From: Candidatus Hecatella orcuttiae
Lineage (GTDB): Archaea; Thermoproteota; Bathyarchaeia; Hecatellales; Hecatellaceae
NCBI GenBank assembly: GCA_002011035.2
Contig: MTLY02000001.1
Span: 313,342-377,341 of the forward strand
Direction of reading: 5' to 3'
Length of the DNA: 64,000 bases
A model generated the notes under the pieces. That model was given only the letters and a program-made list of their open reading frames with translations. It ran no database searches and was not told the DNA's origin. Each line of letters starts with the position of its first letter. The stretch's first letter is position 1. Shown here piece by piece: positions 1-8,801 of the stretch. Both the position numbers and the translations under genes were made by a program.

Positions 1-620
1 GTATTTGATGAATTTTTTTCGTCAGACGGTTGAGGATGCCGGCTGTTTTCAGTGCTTCAGGACTCTGGTCTGTTGCTTTCACCTCCAAAACCTTGGAAGA
101 GGTACGCCCCGGGTCAGAGTCGGTTACATTGCGGGAAAGTCCTTCCCCCCTCAGGATTAGGGCTCCTCGGTGTTCGGTGGTGTGAAGGAAGGAAACCTTC
201 ACGTCCGGATATTCAGGTAGGGAAAGATTTTGAAGTTGGGGGGCCAGTTGAGCGGCTAGTTCGGTTCTTATTCTTCCCGCCCTCCGGTCTAAGACCGTCA
301 TGTCCTCGTCGACGGTGGCGAAGTTAACCCTGAAGGCCACATCACCCGGCTTCACCGGGAAACCTCCACCTAAAGCCTCCAGCGCCCCTCTGCCCCGGTA
401 GACTTGGAAGGGGTCGTAGCCGAAGAGAGCCAAATGAGCGGTGTCACTGCCAGGAGGTATCCCAGGGGATATTACATCCATGATCCCGTTGACCCCTAAC
501 TTGGCGAGTTCGTCCATGGAGGATTTATCCACAGCCTCCAGCGGGGTTCTTCCCTCCAGCTCCTTCACAGGCCTGTCGGCTAGGCCGTCGCAGACGATCA
601 GCACTGCTTTGGGTTTCATG
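1..620 (-). CDS. apgM: 2,3-bisphosphoglycerate-independent phosphoglycerate mutase, archaeal type (C-terminus outside window)
   Basis: Interconverts 3- and 2-phosphoglycerate in glycolysis and gluconeogenesis in the cytoplasm. The frame starts at the ATG ending at base 620 and stays open to the window edge, giving 206 residues of an enzyme usually near 400. The N-terminus reads MKPKAVLIVCDGLADRPV, the alkaline-phosphatase-fold start with the metal-binding Asp, and continues with GIPPGSDTAHLALFGYDP, which carries the Ser nucleophile and the signature of the archaeal ApgM branch. It is divergent from proS with about 100 bases between the starts. Identification rests on these N-terminal motifs. 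Confidence 0.9.
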
Positions 621-724
621 CTAACCCAGCCTCCCCTTCTTTCAGCTTCATCTCTAAAACCTCTTAAATACTGTGTTTCTCTCTAATTAAAATTGGTTTT
701 GAAGAGGGCTCGGTGTAGGGGTTT

Positions 725-2164
725 ATGGCTGTGGAGAGAAAGCGATGGCAGAGGGAATTCGGAGACTGGTTTCACCAAGTTATTTGGGAGTCAGGGCTGA
801 TGGATTACCGCTACCCTGTGAAGGGTTGCGGGGTATGGCTTCCCTACGGTTTCAAGCTGAGAAACAACGTGCTAAACCTCATGCGGAGGCTGCTGGATGA
901 GACAGGGCATGAGGAAACCCTCTTCCCCCTCATGATAACCTCCGACATGGTGAAGAAGGAAGCTATTCATGTGAAAAGCTTCGAAGACCAGCTTTTCTGG
1001 GTAACCAAGGCTGGAGACCGAAAGCTGGATGAAGAGCTCGCCCTCAGACCCACCAGTGAGACAGCCATATACCCTATGATGCAGCTTTGGATACGCTCCC
1101 ACGCCGACCTCCCCAAGCGGGTCTACCAAGTGGTTAACACATTCCGCTATGAAACCAAGGCCACTAGGCCGCTGATCAGGGTTAGGGAAATCTCCACCTT
1201 CAAGGAGGCTCATACTTTTCACGCCACCTTCGAAGAGGCGGAAAGACAGGTGGAAGAGGCTGTGAGAATCTACAGCCAATTCTTCGACAGCCTCGCCATC
1301 CCCTACGTGGTCTCCAAGAGGCCGGAGTGGGACAAGTTCCCGGGAGCCCTCTATTCCATAGCCTACGACACCGTTCTCCCCGACGGGAAGGTCCTGCAAA
1401 TAGGAACCGTCCACAACCTAGCTCAAAACTTTTCCAAAGCCTTTGATATAACCTTCGAAAACGCTGAGGGCCTCAGGGAGTATGTCTGGCAGACTTGTTA
1501 CGGAATCTCAGAAAGAGTCATCGCAGCCCTAATAGCCGTTCACGGAGATGATAAAGGGCTTATACTTCCCCCGGGGGTCGCTCCCATTCAGGCTGTTGTC
1601 ATTCCCATACCCTATAAGAGCAAAGAAGCTGCCGTCACTGAAAAAAGCAGAGAAATCAAAAAAGTCTTGGAAAAAGCGGGCGTGAGAGTTTGGCTGGATG
1701 AGAGAGATAAACTGACTCCCGGCTCCAAGTTCTACGAATGGGAATTGAAAGGCGTGCCCCTTCGGATTGAAATTGGCCCAAGAGATCTAGAGTTCCGCAA
1801 CCTCACATTGGTGAGAAGGGACACGATGGAAAAGTTTCAGGTACCTGAAGAAGAGGCAGCATCCAGAGTTTTGGAAACATTTTCCGAAATCCAGTCTTCA
1901 CTTTCAAGAAAAGCATCCGAATGGTTGAGGCAAAGGATCCATCAGGCTGGGAACCCCGAGGAAGCCGTTGCTTTATTCCGTGAAAAACAGGGCATTGTTG
2001 AAGTGGGATGGTGCAGTAAAGAACGGTGCGGTTTGACTTGGGAGGAGGAAACCGGCCTCCAAGTGTTGGGAATTGCTTGGGGAGAGACCTCTTTAAATGG
2101 GGGCGTCTGCCCTATCTGCGGTGAAAAAGTTGGACGGGTTCTCAGGCTGGGAAAACCCTATTAA
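725..2164 (+). CDS. proS: Prolyl-tRNA synthetase, archaeal/eukaryotic type
   Basis: Class II synthetase charging tRNA-Pro. At 479 residues it has the usual archaeal length. LRPTSETAIYP lies at residues 107-117. The motif 2 region FRYETKATRPLIRVREIS follows at about 140-157. The anticodon-binding domain follows (VVIPIPYKS near 297-305). A C-terminal zinc-type domain has paired cysteines (GWCSKERCG, then CPICGEK), and the protein ends in KPY, as expected for this subclass. The ATG at 725 gives the canonical N-terminus. S26e follows 40 bases downstream, so the two are probably co-transcribed. Confidence 0.97.
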   Translation: MAVERKRWQREFGDWFHQVIWESGLMDYRYPVKGCGVWLPYGFKLRNNVLNLMRRLLDETGHEETLFPLMITSDMVKKEAIHVKSFEDQLFWVTKAGDRKLDEELALRPTSETAIYPMMQLWIRSHADLPKRVYQVVNTFRYETKATRPLIRVREISTFKEAHTFHATFEEAERQVEEAVRIYSQFFDSLAIPYVVSKRPEWDKFPGALYSIAYDTVLPDGKVLQIGTVHNLAQNFSKAFDITFENAEGLREYVWQTCYGISERVIAALIAVHGDDKGLILPPGVAPIQAVVIPIPYKSKEAAVTEKSREIKKVLEKAGVRVWLDERDKLTPGSKFYEWELKGVPLRIEIGPRDLEFRNLTLVRRDTMEKFQVPEEEAASRVLETFSEIQSSLSRKASEWLRQRIHQAGNPEEAVALFREKQGIVEVGWCSKERCGLTWEEETGLQVLGIAWGETSLNGGVCPICGEKVGRVLRLGKPY

Positions 2165-2204
2165 CTTGTCCGTGGCTTAAGCTTAACGGGAAGGTTTATG
2201 GCAA

Positions 2205-2480
2205 ATGGGGAAAAAAAGGAAAAGCAGAGGAAGGGGAAAAGGCGGTAAAGGAAGAAGTGAAATAGTTCAATGCGACAGCTGCGGAGGCATGGTACCTCGG
2301 GATAAAGTGAAAAAAGTCACCGCCTGGGTTTCCTTTGTAGACCCAGCTTTGAGTAAGGAGCTCAGAGCCCAAGGAGCCTTCATCCCCCGAGAAAGGGTGA
2401 CTAAGTATTATTGCGTATCATGTGCTGTGCACCGGGGAGTAGTGAAGGTTAGGTCAAAGGCGGAAAGAAGGCAGACTTAG
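2205..2480 (+). CDS. rps26e: 30S ribosomal protein S26e
   Basis: Small-subunit ribosomal protein found in eukaryotes and some archaeal lineages. The 91 residues have a basic Gly/Lys/Arg-rich start, then a zinc site formed by CDSCGG (C23, C26) and YYCVSC (C70, C73), matching S26e. S26e is absent from many euryarchaea, so its presence leans toward a TACK- or Asgard-side host (established distribution, recalled from memory). The gene ends in TAG and is followed by a strong hairpin with a T-tract. Confidence 0.93.
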   Translation: MGKKRKSRGRGKGGKGRSEIVQCDSCGGMVPRDKVKKVTAWVSFVDPALSKELRAQGAFIPRERVTKYYCVSCAVHRGVVKVRSKAERRQT

Positions 2481-2507
2481 TATCCCTTAAACTCAGGTAA
2501 AGTTTTC

Positions 2508-2543
2508 TTCCGCTGAAATTATCAGCGGAAAACCTTTTTTTTT
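2508..2543 (+). terminator. Hairpin plus T-tract after proS-rps26e
   Basis: A perfect 9-bp inverted repeat (TTCCGCTGA at 2508-2516, TCAGCGGAA at 2522-2530) with a 5-base loop is followed by nine T residues at 2535-2543. It lies 28 bases after the S26e stop and directly before the PadR-like gene. It fits a transcription terminator; in archaea the U-tract is the important part. Confidence 0.7.
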
Positions 2544-2880
2544 GGGGGGGGGTGGGCTGAAGCTGAGCGTCAAAAGGCTGAACGACAAACTTACTAAGGA
2601 AAACCTATGGATTTACATCCTCGCAGAACTGGTGAAACGGCCCATGTACGCCTACGAGGTTGCCAAAGCCGTCAAGCAGAAATACATGATCCCCGCTGCC
2701 ACCGTTACAACCTACGTGGTCCTCTATAAGATGAAAAGGGAGGGGTTGATAGAGAAAAAGGAAAAGTCTTTTCCCCTCTCAAGGCCGGCGAGAAAATATT
2801 ACGGGATCACCGAGAAAGGCCTTAGAGCCTTAGAGGAGGGAAAAAGGCTTCTGAGACAAACCCTCGACGTTTTAGGTTAG
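2542..2880 (+). CDS. PadR-like winged-helix transcription regulator
   Basis: A 112-residue winged-helix DNA-binding protein. The core ILAELVKRPMYAYEVAKAVK, then TTYVVLYKMKREGLIEKK and YYGITEKGLRALEEGKRLL, has the helix-turn-helix, wing and C-terminal helix pattern of the PadR family (residues about 25-108). The start is unsure: the only upstream candidate in frame is a TTG inside a run of T and G residues (2535-2552), giving an odd Met-Gly4 leader, and the true start may be further in. The target is unknown. The 3' end overlaps the convergent HD gene by 4 bases. It ends in TAG. Confidence 0.8.
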   Translation: MGGGGLKLSVKRLNDKLTKENLWIYILAELVKRPMYAYEVAKAVKQKYMIPAATVTTYVVLYKMKREGLIEKKEKSFPLSRPARKYYGITEKGLRALEEGKRLLRQTLDVLG

Positions 2881-3695
2881 CCTCTGCCAAGCGAGTAGCG
2901 CTGTCCTATTCTGGTGGCGGTGGTTTTGATTTCCACACCATTCTGGAGCGCCACGATCTCTATGAGCTCCTGAATACCTGAGGTCCTGATCTTCTGCTGC
3001 AGAATTTCCTCTATTTGAAACACACCAGCAGGGTTGCTCATCTTCACCAGAATTTTAAGCGGCCTATTTCCGCCTTTGCAGATCTCAACAGATTTGATGG
3101 ATAAGGCTGAAAGAGAGTGAATGTCAACTTTTCCAATTTCATAGGGAACCCTCGCCCTCCCTTCAGCCATGTCAAGCCCATCGGCCACTTTGACTATTCC
3201 AGCTTCCACGCTTAGGCATTTCAGGTTTTCTTCACTTGAAAAAATGCAGTGAAGGATTTCCTGCTTTAACCGAAGCATCCGCTGCCGGTCTTTCTTATAA
3301 AGAACTGGAAGAAGCCTCTCCAAAACTCCCTCCGCTAATAGGCATCCGTGGATATGATGCAGCTCCCGGTGGACAGCGTTCCCTACATCGTGAAGGTAAG
3401 CTCCGCAGAGTGTGACCAGCTGGGAGTCCACGAGGTCGCCGTCTCCATCTTTAACAACCGACATGCTCACTTTCTCCGAGATGATGTCAGCGATTTCCAA
3501 GGCTGTTCCAGCCACAATCCTCGAGTGAACAGGCCCGTGGTCGTTGTACATCAGCCTCTTAACAGCCATGGTATTGGCCATGGAAAGATAGGTTTGAACG
3601 TCCGTGTCTTTTTCTAGGAGGTTAAACATCTTTCGCAGCTTGGGATTCTTCAAGTGCGAATAGATAAGCTTGGAGGAAACCAGGACCACTCCCAC
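2877..3695 (-). CDS. HD-domain phosphohydrolase
   Basis: Predicted metal-dependent phosphohydrolase of the HD superfamily, 272 residues. Visible ligand candidates are H57 in the NDHGPVHSR segment, H102-D103 in AYLHDVGN, further His residues in HRELHHIHG (109-117), and an Asp in VADGLDMAEGRARVPYE. This order (H...HD...H...D) matches the HD fold. The C-terminal 80 residues look like a separate small domain. The substrate cannot be told from sequence. No operon partner is evident; it is divergent from nothing close and convergent with the PadR-like gene. Confidence 0.85.
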   Translation of the reverse strand: MGVVLVSSKLIYSHLKNPKLRKMFNLLEKDTDVQTYLSMANTMAVKRLMYNDHGPVHSRIVAGTALEIADIISEKVSMSVVKDGDGDLVDSQLVTLCGAYLHDVGNAVHRELHHIHGCLLAEGVLERLLPVLYKKDRQRMLRLKQEILHCIFSSEENLKCLSVEAGIVKVADGLDMAEGRARVPYEIGKVDIHSLSALSIKSVEICKGGNRPLKILVKMSNPAGVFQIEEILQQKIRTSGIQELIEIVALQNGVEIKTTATRIGQRYSLGRG

Positions 3696-3785
3696 TCACC
3701 TAACCTCAAAAAGAGAAAGCACCGTATTAATAGGTTGGGAGGCGGGAGCGACAGCGCTGGGGGAGCCCTCAAGGGAGGGTTTAGC

Positions 3786-5465
3786 TTAATAACCCCACCC
3801 CTTCAATCTTTCTCTGATGAGTTTCTCCTCCTCCGCAGACCAAACTTCCTCGGGTTGATGTTCGTAGGCGGATTCCTTCTGAAGACGTACGTCTTCTTCG
3901 CTGACACCTTCGAGGATGTTTGTTAAAACTTGCCCATCCACATCATCAGGTATGGGTAAGCCCATGAGCTGCAGAACTGTAGGGAGCACGTCCACTGTTC
4001 TCACATCCACTTCAACCCCTTGTTTGACACCGTTTCCAGCCATCAGGAAAATTCCGTCTTCTACCGAAAGCGCTTCATGAGCGCCGGAGCGTATGGGGGA
4101 GGGCATGATCAGGGCTTCGGGGTTGGAAACGGGGGTCGCTCGGTCTGTGTGCTTCATGGTGAACACTAGGTCGCTGGCTTGGTCTACGAAGGGACCGGAG
4201 TAAATTTCCTCCCTCTTGTAAACTTTGTCCACCAAGTTTTCTCCGGTTTCCGGATCCTTCAGCTTGTACAGTTCGCTGATGATGTAGTCTCTCACTTTTT
4301 CGTATTCTTCCCCCGGATTTACAATGCCCTTCGGCTCTCTCCCCTTGAGGTTGATGTAGATGTCAAAATAATTGCCACAGTAAGCCTTGGTTTTACTCCA
4401 ATCCACATCTTTAATGTTGAAACTGGGGAGAATGGACATCAAAGCCTTCTTGGCAATGAAGTCCCTGAGGAATTTCATAAGCTTCCGGCTCTTAAGCAGA
4501 AAACCGTTTTTTGAAGATTGGAAGTAAAACAGCCGCTCCACATTACCTGGCCCAAGTTTGCGGGTTAGGGTGTAGGTGGACCGCGGCTTCAACTTAAGCA
4601 AGCCAAGGGACATCAGCCACTCGTCTAAGTAGAAAATACGATATTGAGGTTCAAATCCGTGGTCTGAAAGCGCAACTACAACAGTGTCTTCGTCCAGTTT
4701 TGCAACTATCTCGCCGATGATGCTGTCGATTTTCTGGTAGAAGGAGAGGACGGTGTCTCCGTACTCCTTCGCCTCCTCTGGGTTGTAGGAAGGATGGTTT
4801 GGGTCCATGTACTTCCAGAAAAAGTGCTGAATTCTGTCAAGAGCGGTGAAGACGATGAGGAAGAAATCCCAGTCGTAGCGTTCCATGAGGTATAAAGCTG
4901 TTTTCCCCCTGTTCTCCTCTATGGAACGCAGCTCCTCGATGAAGGAATCCCGGGTGGCCATGTAGCCGCACAGCATCGGGTCAACTTCTTCCTTGTAGTC
5001 GCTGATTTCTTCCATGAGGCTCTTGGGGTACGCGGATGTTTGGCCCGGCGAGGGAATGCCTGAAATCATAAAGCCGTCGACTTTGTCAGGGGGGTATGTG
5101 GCTGGGAGGTTGACGATGCCAACTTTTCTTCCCGCCTCGTTGAGTATATTCCATATGGCCTTCGTCCTCCTCAGCTTTGAGTTGGCAATCTGCATGTCGT
5201 AGCCGCCTTCTCGCCGCTGCGTGAAATTGAAGATTCCGTGTTTCCCAGGGTTTTTTCCGGTTACGATGGAGGTCCAAGAAGTGGGGCTGCTTGGGGGGAT
5301 CGTTGAAATAAGCCTACCGCCCACCCCTTTCGCTCTTATGCGGGATAGGTTGGGTAGTTTGCCTTCCCGCATCCACTGGCTAGTAAGCTTGTAGGAGGCT
5401 CCGTCCAAACCGAAAATGAAAACTTTTTTCCTTTTCTCTGAAGCGGCTCCAGCCTCCGAACCCAT
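3786..5465 (-). CDS. Alkaline-phosphatase-superfamily phosphodiesterase/nucleotide pyrophosphatase
   Basis: A 559-residue hydrolase of the type I phosphodiesterase/nucleotide pyrophosphatase group. The N-terminus has KVFIFGLDGASYKLT (metal Asp at 21), then PPSSPTSWTSIVTGKNPGKHG, which carries the Ser/Thr nucleophile. Later VVALSDHGFEPQ supplies the Asp-His metal ligands, and RSGAHEALSVEDGIFLMAG the last His. No signal peptide or membrane segment is seen, so it is probably cytoplasmic. Related archaeal proteins act on nucleotide-linked or phosphonate substrates, but the substrate here is unknown. It ends in TAA. Confidence 0.88.
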   Translation of the reverse strand: MGSEAGAASEKRKKVFIFGLDGASYKLTSQWMREGKLPNLSRIRAKGVGGRLISTIPPSSPTSWTSIVTGKNPGKHGIFNFTQRREGGYDMQIANSKLRRTKAIWNILNEAGRKVGIVNLPATYPPDKVDGFMISGIPSPGQTSAYPKSLMEEISDYKEEVDPMLCGYMATRDSFIEELRSIEENRGKTALYLMERYDWDFFLIVFTALDRIQHFFWKYMDPNHPSYNPEEAKEYGDTVLSFYQKIDSIIGEIVAKLDEDTVVVALSDHGFEPQYRIFYLDEWLMSLGLLKLKPRSTYTLTRKLGPGNVERLFYFQSSKNGFLLKSRKLMKFLRDFIAKKALMSILPSFNIKDVDWSKTKAYCGNYFDIYINLKGREPKGIVNPGEEYEKVRDYIISELYKLKDPETGENLVDKVYKREEIYSGPFVDQASDLVFTMKHTDRATPVSNPEALIMPSPIRSGAHEALSVEDGIFLMAGNGVKQGVEVDVRTVDVLPTVLQLMGLPIPDDVDGQVLTNILEGVSEEDVRLQKESAYEHQPEEVWSAEEEKLIRERLKGWGY

Positions 5466-5808
5466 AAAACATTATCACCCTTTTTCAATTATTAAATCAT
5501 ATCGATGTCCAGAGGAGGACAGCGGAAGAAAGCACAGATTTCCCACCTTCTAATCAAATAAGAGGATAATTGGCATGAAAGCATAGACTATTCCCTATTT
5601 ATCCTGATATTTAAAATTTTATCCGGTCAATATACTTAAAACAGTCGTATGGGCGGATATCCCCGAGATAATTCTAAAGCTAGCCCGCCAGCCTATACTT
5701 TCGACCGTCTTCAGCCGGTTGCTAGTTTCTTTTAGGGTTTTTCGTCTGCCTTAAATCTTATCAGTTCGACATCCTTTTCAGCTATTAAGGGTAAAAGGGG
5801 GGAGCTGC
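5466..5808. other. Intergenic region, promoter only
   Basis: This 343-base stretch separates two divergent genes. It is A+T-rich in the middle (about 5540-5640) with TATA-like tracts that could serve either gene. I see no tRNA, no convincing small ORF and no repeat. A GGGGGGAGCTGC tract just before 5809 is a usable ribosome-binding site for the mutase gene. Confidence 0.5.
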
Positions 5809-7173
5809 TTGGCAGGTATTTTCAGAGCCTACGACATCAGGGGAATCTACGGACAAGACTTAACCCCTGAACTGGCGTTGAAAATCGGATTAGCCTTCGG
5901 GAACTTTTTGGGCGGCCGTGAACAGGTGGTTGTGGGAAGAGACTCCAGACTAAGCGGCCCTCCCTTGGAGAGAGCTCTTACAGCGGGGCTTATGGCTTCA
6001 GGCTGCAGCTGCGTAGGGCTGGGAATAGTCCCCACACCTGTTCTCTACTTCGCTTCTGTTCACTACGGACAGAGGGGGGGCGTGATGTTGACGGCTTCTC
6101 ACAATCCGCCTCAATACAACGGATTCAAACTCTGCCGGGGAGGTGTCGCCTACTCCTACGAAACCTGTATAGGGAAATTGGAGGAAGCCGTTGAGAAAGC
6201 TTCCTTTACTCTTGCAAGCTGGCAAAGAGTGGGAGCCTACGAGAAGCAAGAGGTGCTAGGCGACTATAGCAGCTGCGTGATCAAAAACCTTCGACTGGAA
6301 AAAAAATTGAAGATAGTCTTAGACATAGGCAACGGCGCTTGCGGATATTCGGAGAAAATCTTCCGAAACCTAGGCTGTCAAGTTGGCAGAACCCTCTTCC
6401 CGGAGCCTGATGGGAGATTTCCTAACCACATCCCTGACCCCCTCAAGGAGGAGACCCTTACAGCTTTGAGGCAGGAGGTAGTGGCGTCCAAAGCCGACAT
6501 GGGTGTGGCCTTCGACGGGGACGGAGACAGGGTGGGGTTTGTGGATGACAGGGGGCGCATTGTCCCCGGGGACTCTGCTTTCATTCTCTTCGTGAGAGAT
6601 GTTCTCAAAAAGCATCCTGCCTCGAAGATTGTTCTCAATGTTTTATGCTCCAAGGCGGTGGTAGAGGATATCCTAGCCCATGGGGGAGCCCCTGTAACGT
6701 CGAGGGTTGGACACTCCTACATTCAAGAAGCTTTTCTTCGGGAGGAGGCCGCTCTGGCCGGGGAGGTCAGCGGCCATTATTATTTCGGCCGAGAATATTA
6801 CGGCTACGACGACGGAATCTACGCTGCCCTCCGGATGGCTGAAATTCTCTCCAAGTCTCCTGTGAAGTTCTCCCAGCTGGTGGATGGGCTACCTCGTTAC
6901 GTTTCCTCCTCAGAGATACGTATCCCCTGCTCTGACTCCATAAAGTTTAAAGTCGTCAACAGACTTCGGGAAAAGTTTCAAGGGGAAGGTTACCGAACGG
7001 TGACCATCGACGGGGTGAAGGTGGAGCTGGAAGACGGCTGGGGAGCTGTGAGAGCCTCTAACACCGAGCCGGTTCTGGTCTTCCGGTTTGAAGCCTCAAC
7101 CTCAGAGAAGCTGGAGGAAATCCGCCGGTGGATGGTGGAGGAAGCAAAGAAGATGGCGACGTCTCTAACCTAG
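5809..7173 (+). CDS. Phosphomannomutase/phosphoglucomutase family enzyme
   Basis: Alpha-D-phosphohexomutase, 454 residues, interconverting hexose-6- and hexose-1-phosphates, or possibly phosphoglucosamine, for nucleotide-sugar synthesis. The N-terminus has FRAYDIRGIYG. The phosphoserine loop TASHNPP lies at 95-101 (Ser97), the magnesium loop FDGDGDR at 235-241, the sugar loop GEVSGHYYF at about 320, and the phosphate-binding RASNTEP near the C-terminus. The start is TTG, chosen because a G-rich ribosome-binding site precedes it and the AYDIRG motif is at the usual distance. Substrate preference cannot be read from sequence. It ends in TAG. Confidence 0.93.
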   Translation: MAGIFRAYDIRGIYGQDLTPELALKIGLAFGNFLGGREQVVVGRDSRLSGPPLERALTAGLMASGCSCVGLGIVPTPVLYFASVHYGQRGGVMLTASHNPPQYNGFKLCRGGVAYSYETCIGKLEEAVEKASFTLASWQRVGAYEKQEVLGDYSSCVIKNLRLEKKLKIVLDIGNGACGYSEKIFRNLGCQVGRTLFPEPDGRFPNHIPDPLKEETLTALRQEVVASKADMGVAFDGDGDRVGFVDDRGRIVPGDSAFILFVRDVLKKHPASKIVLNVLCSKAVVEDILAHGGAPVTSRVGHSYIQEAFLREEAALAGEVSGHYYFGREYYGYDDGIYAALRMAEILSKSPVKFSQLVDGLPRYVSSSEIRIPCSDSIKFKVVNRLREKFQGEGYRTVTIDGVKVELEDGWGAVRASNTEPVLVFRFEASTSEKLEEIRRWMVEEAKKMATSLT

Positions 7174-7270
7174 CCGGAGGCAATGCCCTCCTCCAGCAAC
7201 CTGATGCCGGGAACTGGAGCTTTCGCCTCAAGCGACTTCCACTTAAATATCTCCGTAGTGTAAAAGAGGG

Positions 7271-7852
7271 TTGGGAAGGGTCTTGGGTGAAAATGAAGAG
7301 GTGGAGAAGCTTCGGCGGAGCCGAAGCAGAGTGGAGAAACGTATCACCCGCCTAAAAGCTGAACTGGACCATCTGACTCATATTCTCTCCGTCATCGACA
7401 AGCATCTTGCCGAAAGAGAGAAAGCGGAGGCTAAGCCGCCTGAAGCCAAGCCTGCGGCTCCGGAGGAGAAGGTTACTCCGAAGCCTCCACCGGTTTCAGT
7501 CCAAGCGATTCCCTTGGTGGCTGCCTCAGGGGTTACTCTTGGAACCCTATACTTAGGTGAAAACGAGATTAGGGTGATTCCTTCTAGGGACTTAGAATTT
7601 AACGTCAATACTCCCCCTTTCAACCAGTTTCTCATAACCAAAGTGCTGGCGGGGATGGTGACTAAGGATAGGGAAGAAGCCGTGGCAGGAGCCATAACCC
7701 CGGATGAAATCTTAACCTACCGGGTGATGCGGGAGGGGGACATTCTGAAGGAGCTGGTAATCAGAAACTACAGGGAAGAGAAGAGAGCCGTCACCCTCAA
7801 AAACTCCATCCGATGGACCTTAGAGAAAATGTACGAGAAGATGAAAACCTAG
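7271..7852 (+). CDS. Conserved hypothetical protein with N-terminal coiled coil
   Basis: Up to 193 residues. The first 50 or so are charged and heptad-like (EVEKLRRSRSRVEKRITRLK), predicting a coiled coil. A Pro/Ala/Lys-rich linker follows at about 55-80, then a globular C-terminal domain of about 110 residues (GTLYLGENEIRVIPSRDLEF and onward) that I cannot assign to a family. The start is uncertain: a TTG at 7271 is used here, but a TTG 12 bases later has an equally good G-rich upstream tract. It is 98 bases after the mutase gene and 40 bases before the MBL gene, so possibly in one transcript. It ends in TAG. Confidence 0.65.
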   Translation: MGRVLGENEEVEKLRRSRSRVEKRITRLKAELDHLTHILSVIDKHLAEREKAEAKPPEAKPAAPEEKVTPKPPPVSVQAIPLVAASGVTLGTLYLGENEIRVIPSRDLEFNVNTPPFNQFLITKVLAGMVTKDREEAVAGAITPDEILTYRVMREGDILKELVIRNYREEKRAVTLKNSIRWTLEKMYEKMKT

Positions 7853-7891
7853 CGGAAGGCTAAAATATTCTAGGCTGCAATAAAACCTTCG

Positions 7892-8551
7892 GTGCTGAAA
7901 ATGCTGGAATATAAAGGCTTGAAGATAAGCTGGCTGGGCCACGCAGGCTTCAAGATAACCGACGGTAAAACCATCTACATCGACCCCTACCAGATTAAAG
8001 GCGAAGGGGAAGCTGACTTGCTTCTGATCACCCATGAACACTTTGACCACCTGAGCCTCGAGGACATCAAAAAAATTGCTTCAGAAAAAACCGTGGTGAT
8101 CACCACGCCTATGGCTGAACCTCAACTGGCTAAGCTGAAGGTTAAAGAGGTGAAAACTGTAAAGCCGGGGGATAGAGTTGACGTGGAAGGCGTCACCGTC
8201 GAGGCTGTACCCGCCTACAACTTGGACAAGTTTCGCTCACCAGGCCGAGTTTTCCACCCCAAAGAAGATGGGAAAGTAGGCTTTGTGCTCACCTTCCAAG
8301 GGGCGAAAATCTACCACGCAGGAGACACGGACGCTGTGCCGGAAATGAAAGACATCCAGCCCGATATCGCCTTGCTCCCCGTAAGCGGAACCTATGTCAT
8401 GACGGCTGTAGAGGCCGCTGAGGCTGTGAAGCTCCTGAAGCCTAAGCTGGCTGTGCCCATGCACTACGGAAGCATCGTCGGAGACGAGGAAGACGCTAAA
8501 AAGTTTAAAGAAACAGCCTCCTGCGACGTGCAGATCCTGAGTAAGGAGTAG
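7892..8551 (+). CDS. MBL-fold metal-dependent hydrolase
   Basis: A 219-residue metallo-beta-lactamase-fold protein resembling the UPF0173 group. Seen directly: LGHAGF near residue 16, the HxHxDH signature THEHFDH at 47-53, HAGDTD at about 143 and PMHYGS at about 199, which together form a two-metal site. Proteins of this group are common in archaea; a natural substrate is not established. Either ATG at 7892 or the one three codons later is possible. It ends in TAG. Confidence 0.88.
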   Translation: MLKMLEYKGLKISWLGHAGFKITDGKTIYIDPYQIKGEGEADLLLITHEHFDHLSLEDIKKIASEKTVVITTPMAEPQLAKLKVKEVKTVKPGDRVDVEGVTVEAVPAYNLDKFRSPGRVFHPKEDGKVGFVLTFQGAKIYHAGDTDAVPEMKDIQPDIALLPVSGTYVMTAVEAAEAVKLLKPKLAVPMHYGSIVGDEEDAKKFKETASCDVQILSKE

Positions 8552-8627
8552 GCTTCCCTCCCTTTTTACTCCCTGAGGAAACAGCAGCCTCGTCCACCAC
8601 CCCATTCAGCCTCATGGAGGCGACAGA

Positions 8628-8744
8628 GTGGAGGAAGAAAACCGCCTGATGAAAGAACATGAGAAAAGGAGAAAGTCGAAAAGGAAAAGAAGAGGACCCT
8701 ACCGGAAAGCTTTCTTGGGCGGGAAACAGCGGAAAATCGAATAA
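8628..8744 (+). CDS. Possible small basic protein
   Basis: A 38-codon frame starting at GTG (or ATG at 8649) encodes a very Lys/Arg-rich peptide (KRRKSKRKRRGPYRKAF in part) ending in TAA. It resembles tails of small basic RNA-binding proteins, but low complexity alone could give this. It lies between the MBL gene and the convergent MFS gene. I do not recognise it. Confidence 0.2.
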   Translation: MEEENRLMKEHEKRRKSKRKRRGPYRKAFLGGKQRKIE

Positions 8745-8801
8745 GCATACACATGAATATGGAGGAGAGAACACTAGACCCCGGGCCAGATTACGTCTTT
8801 T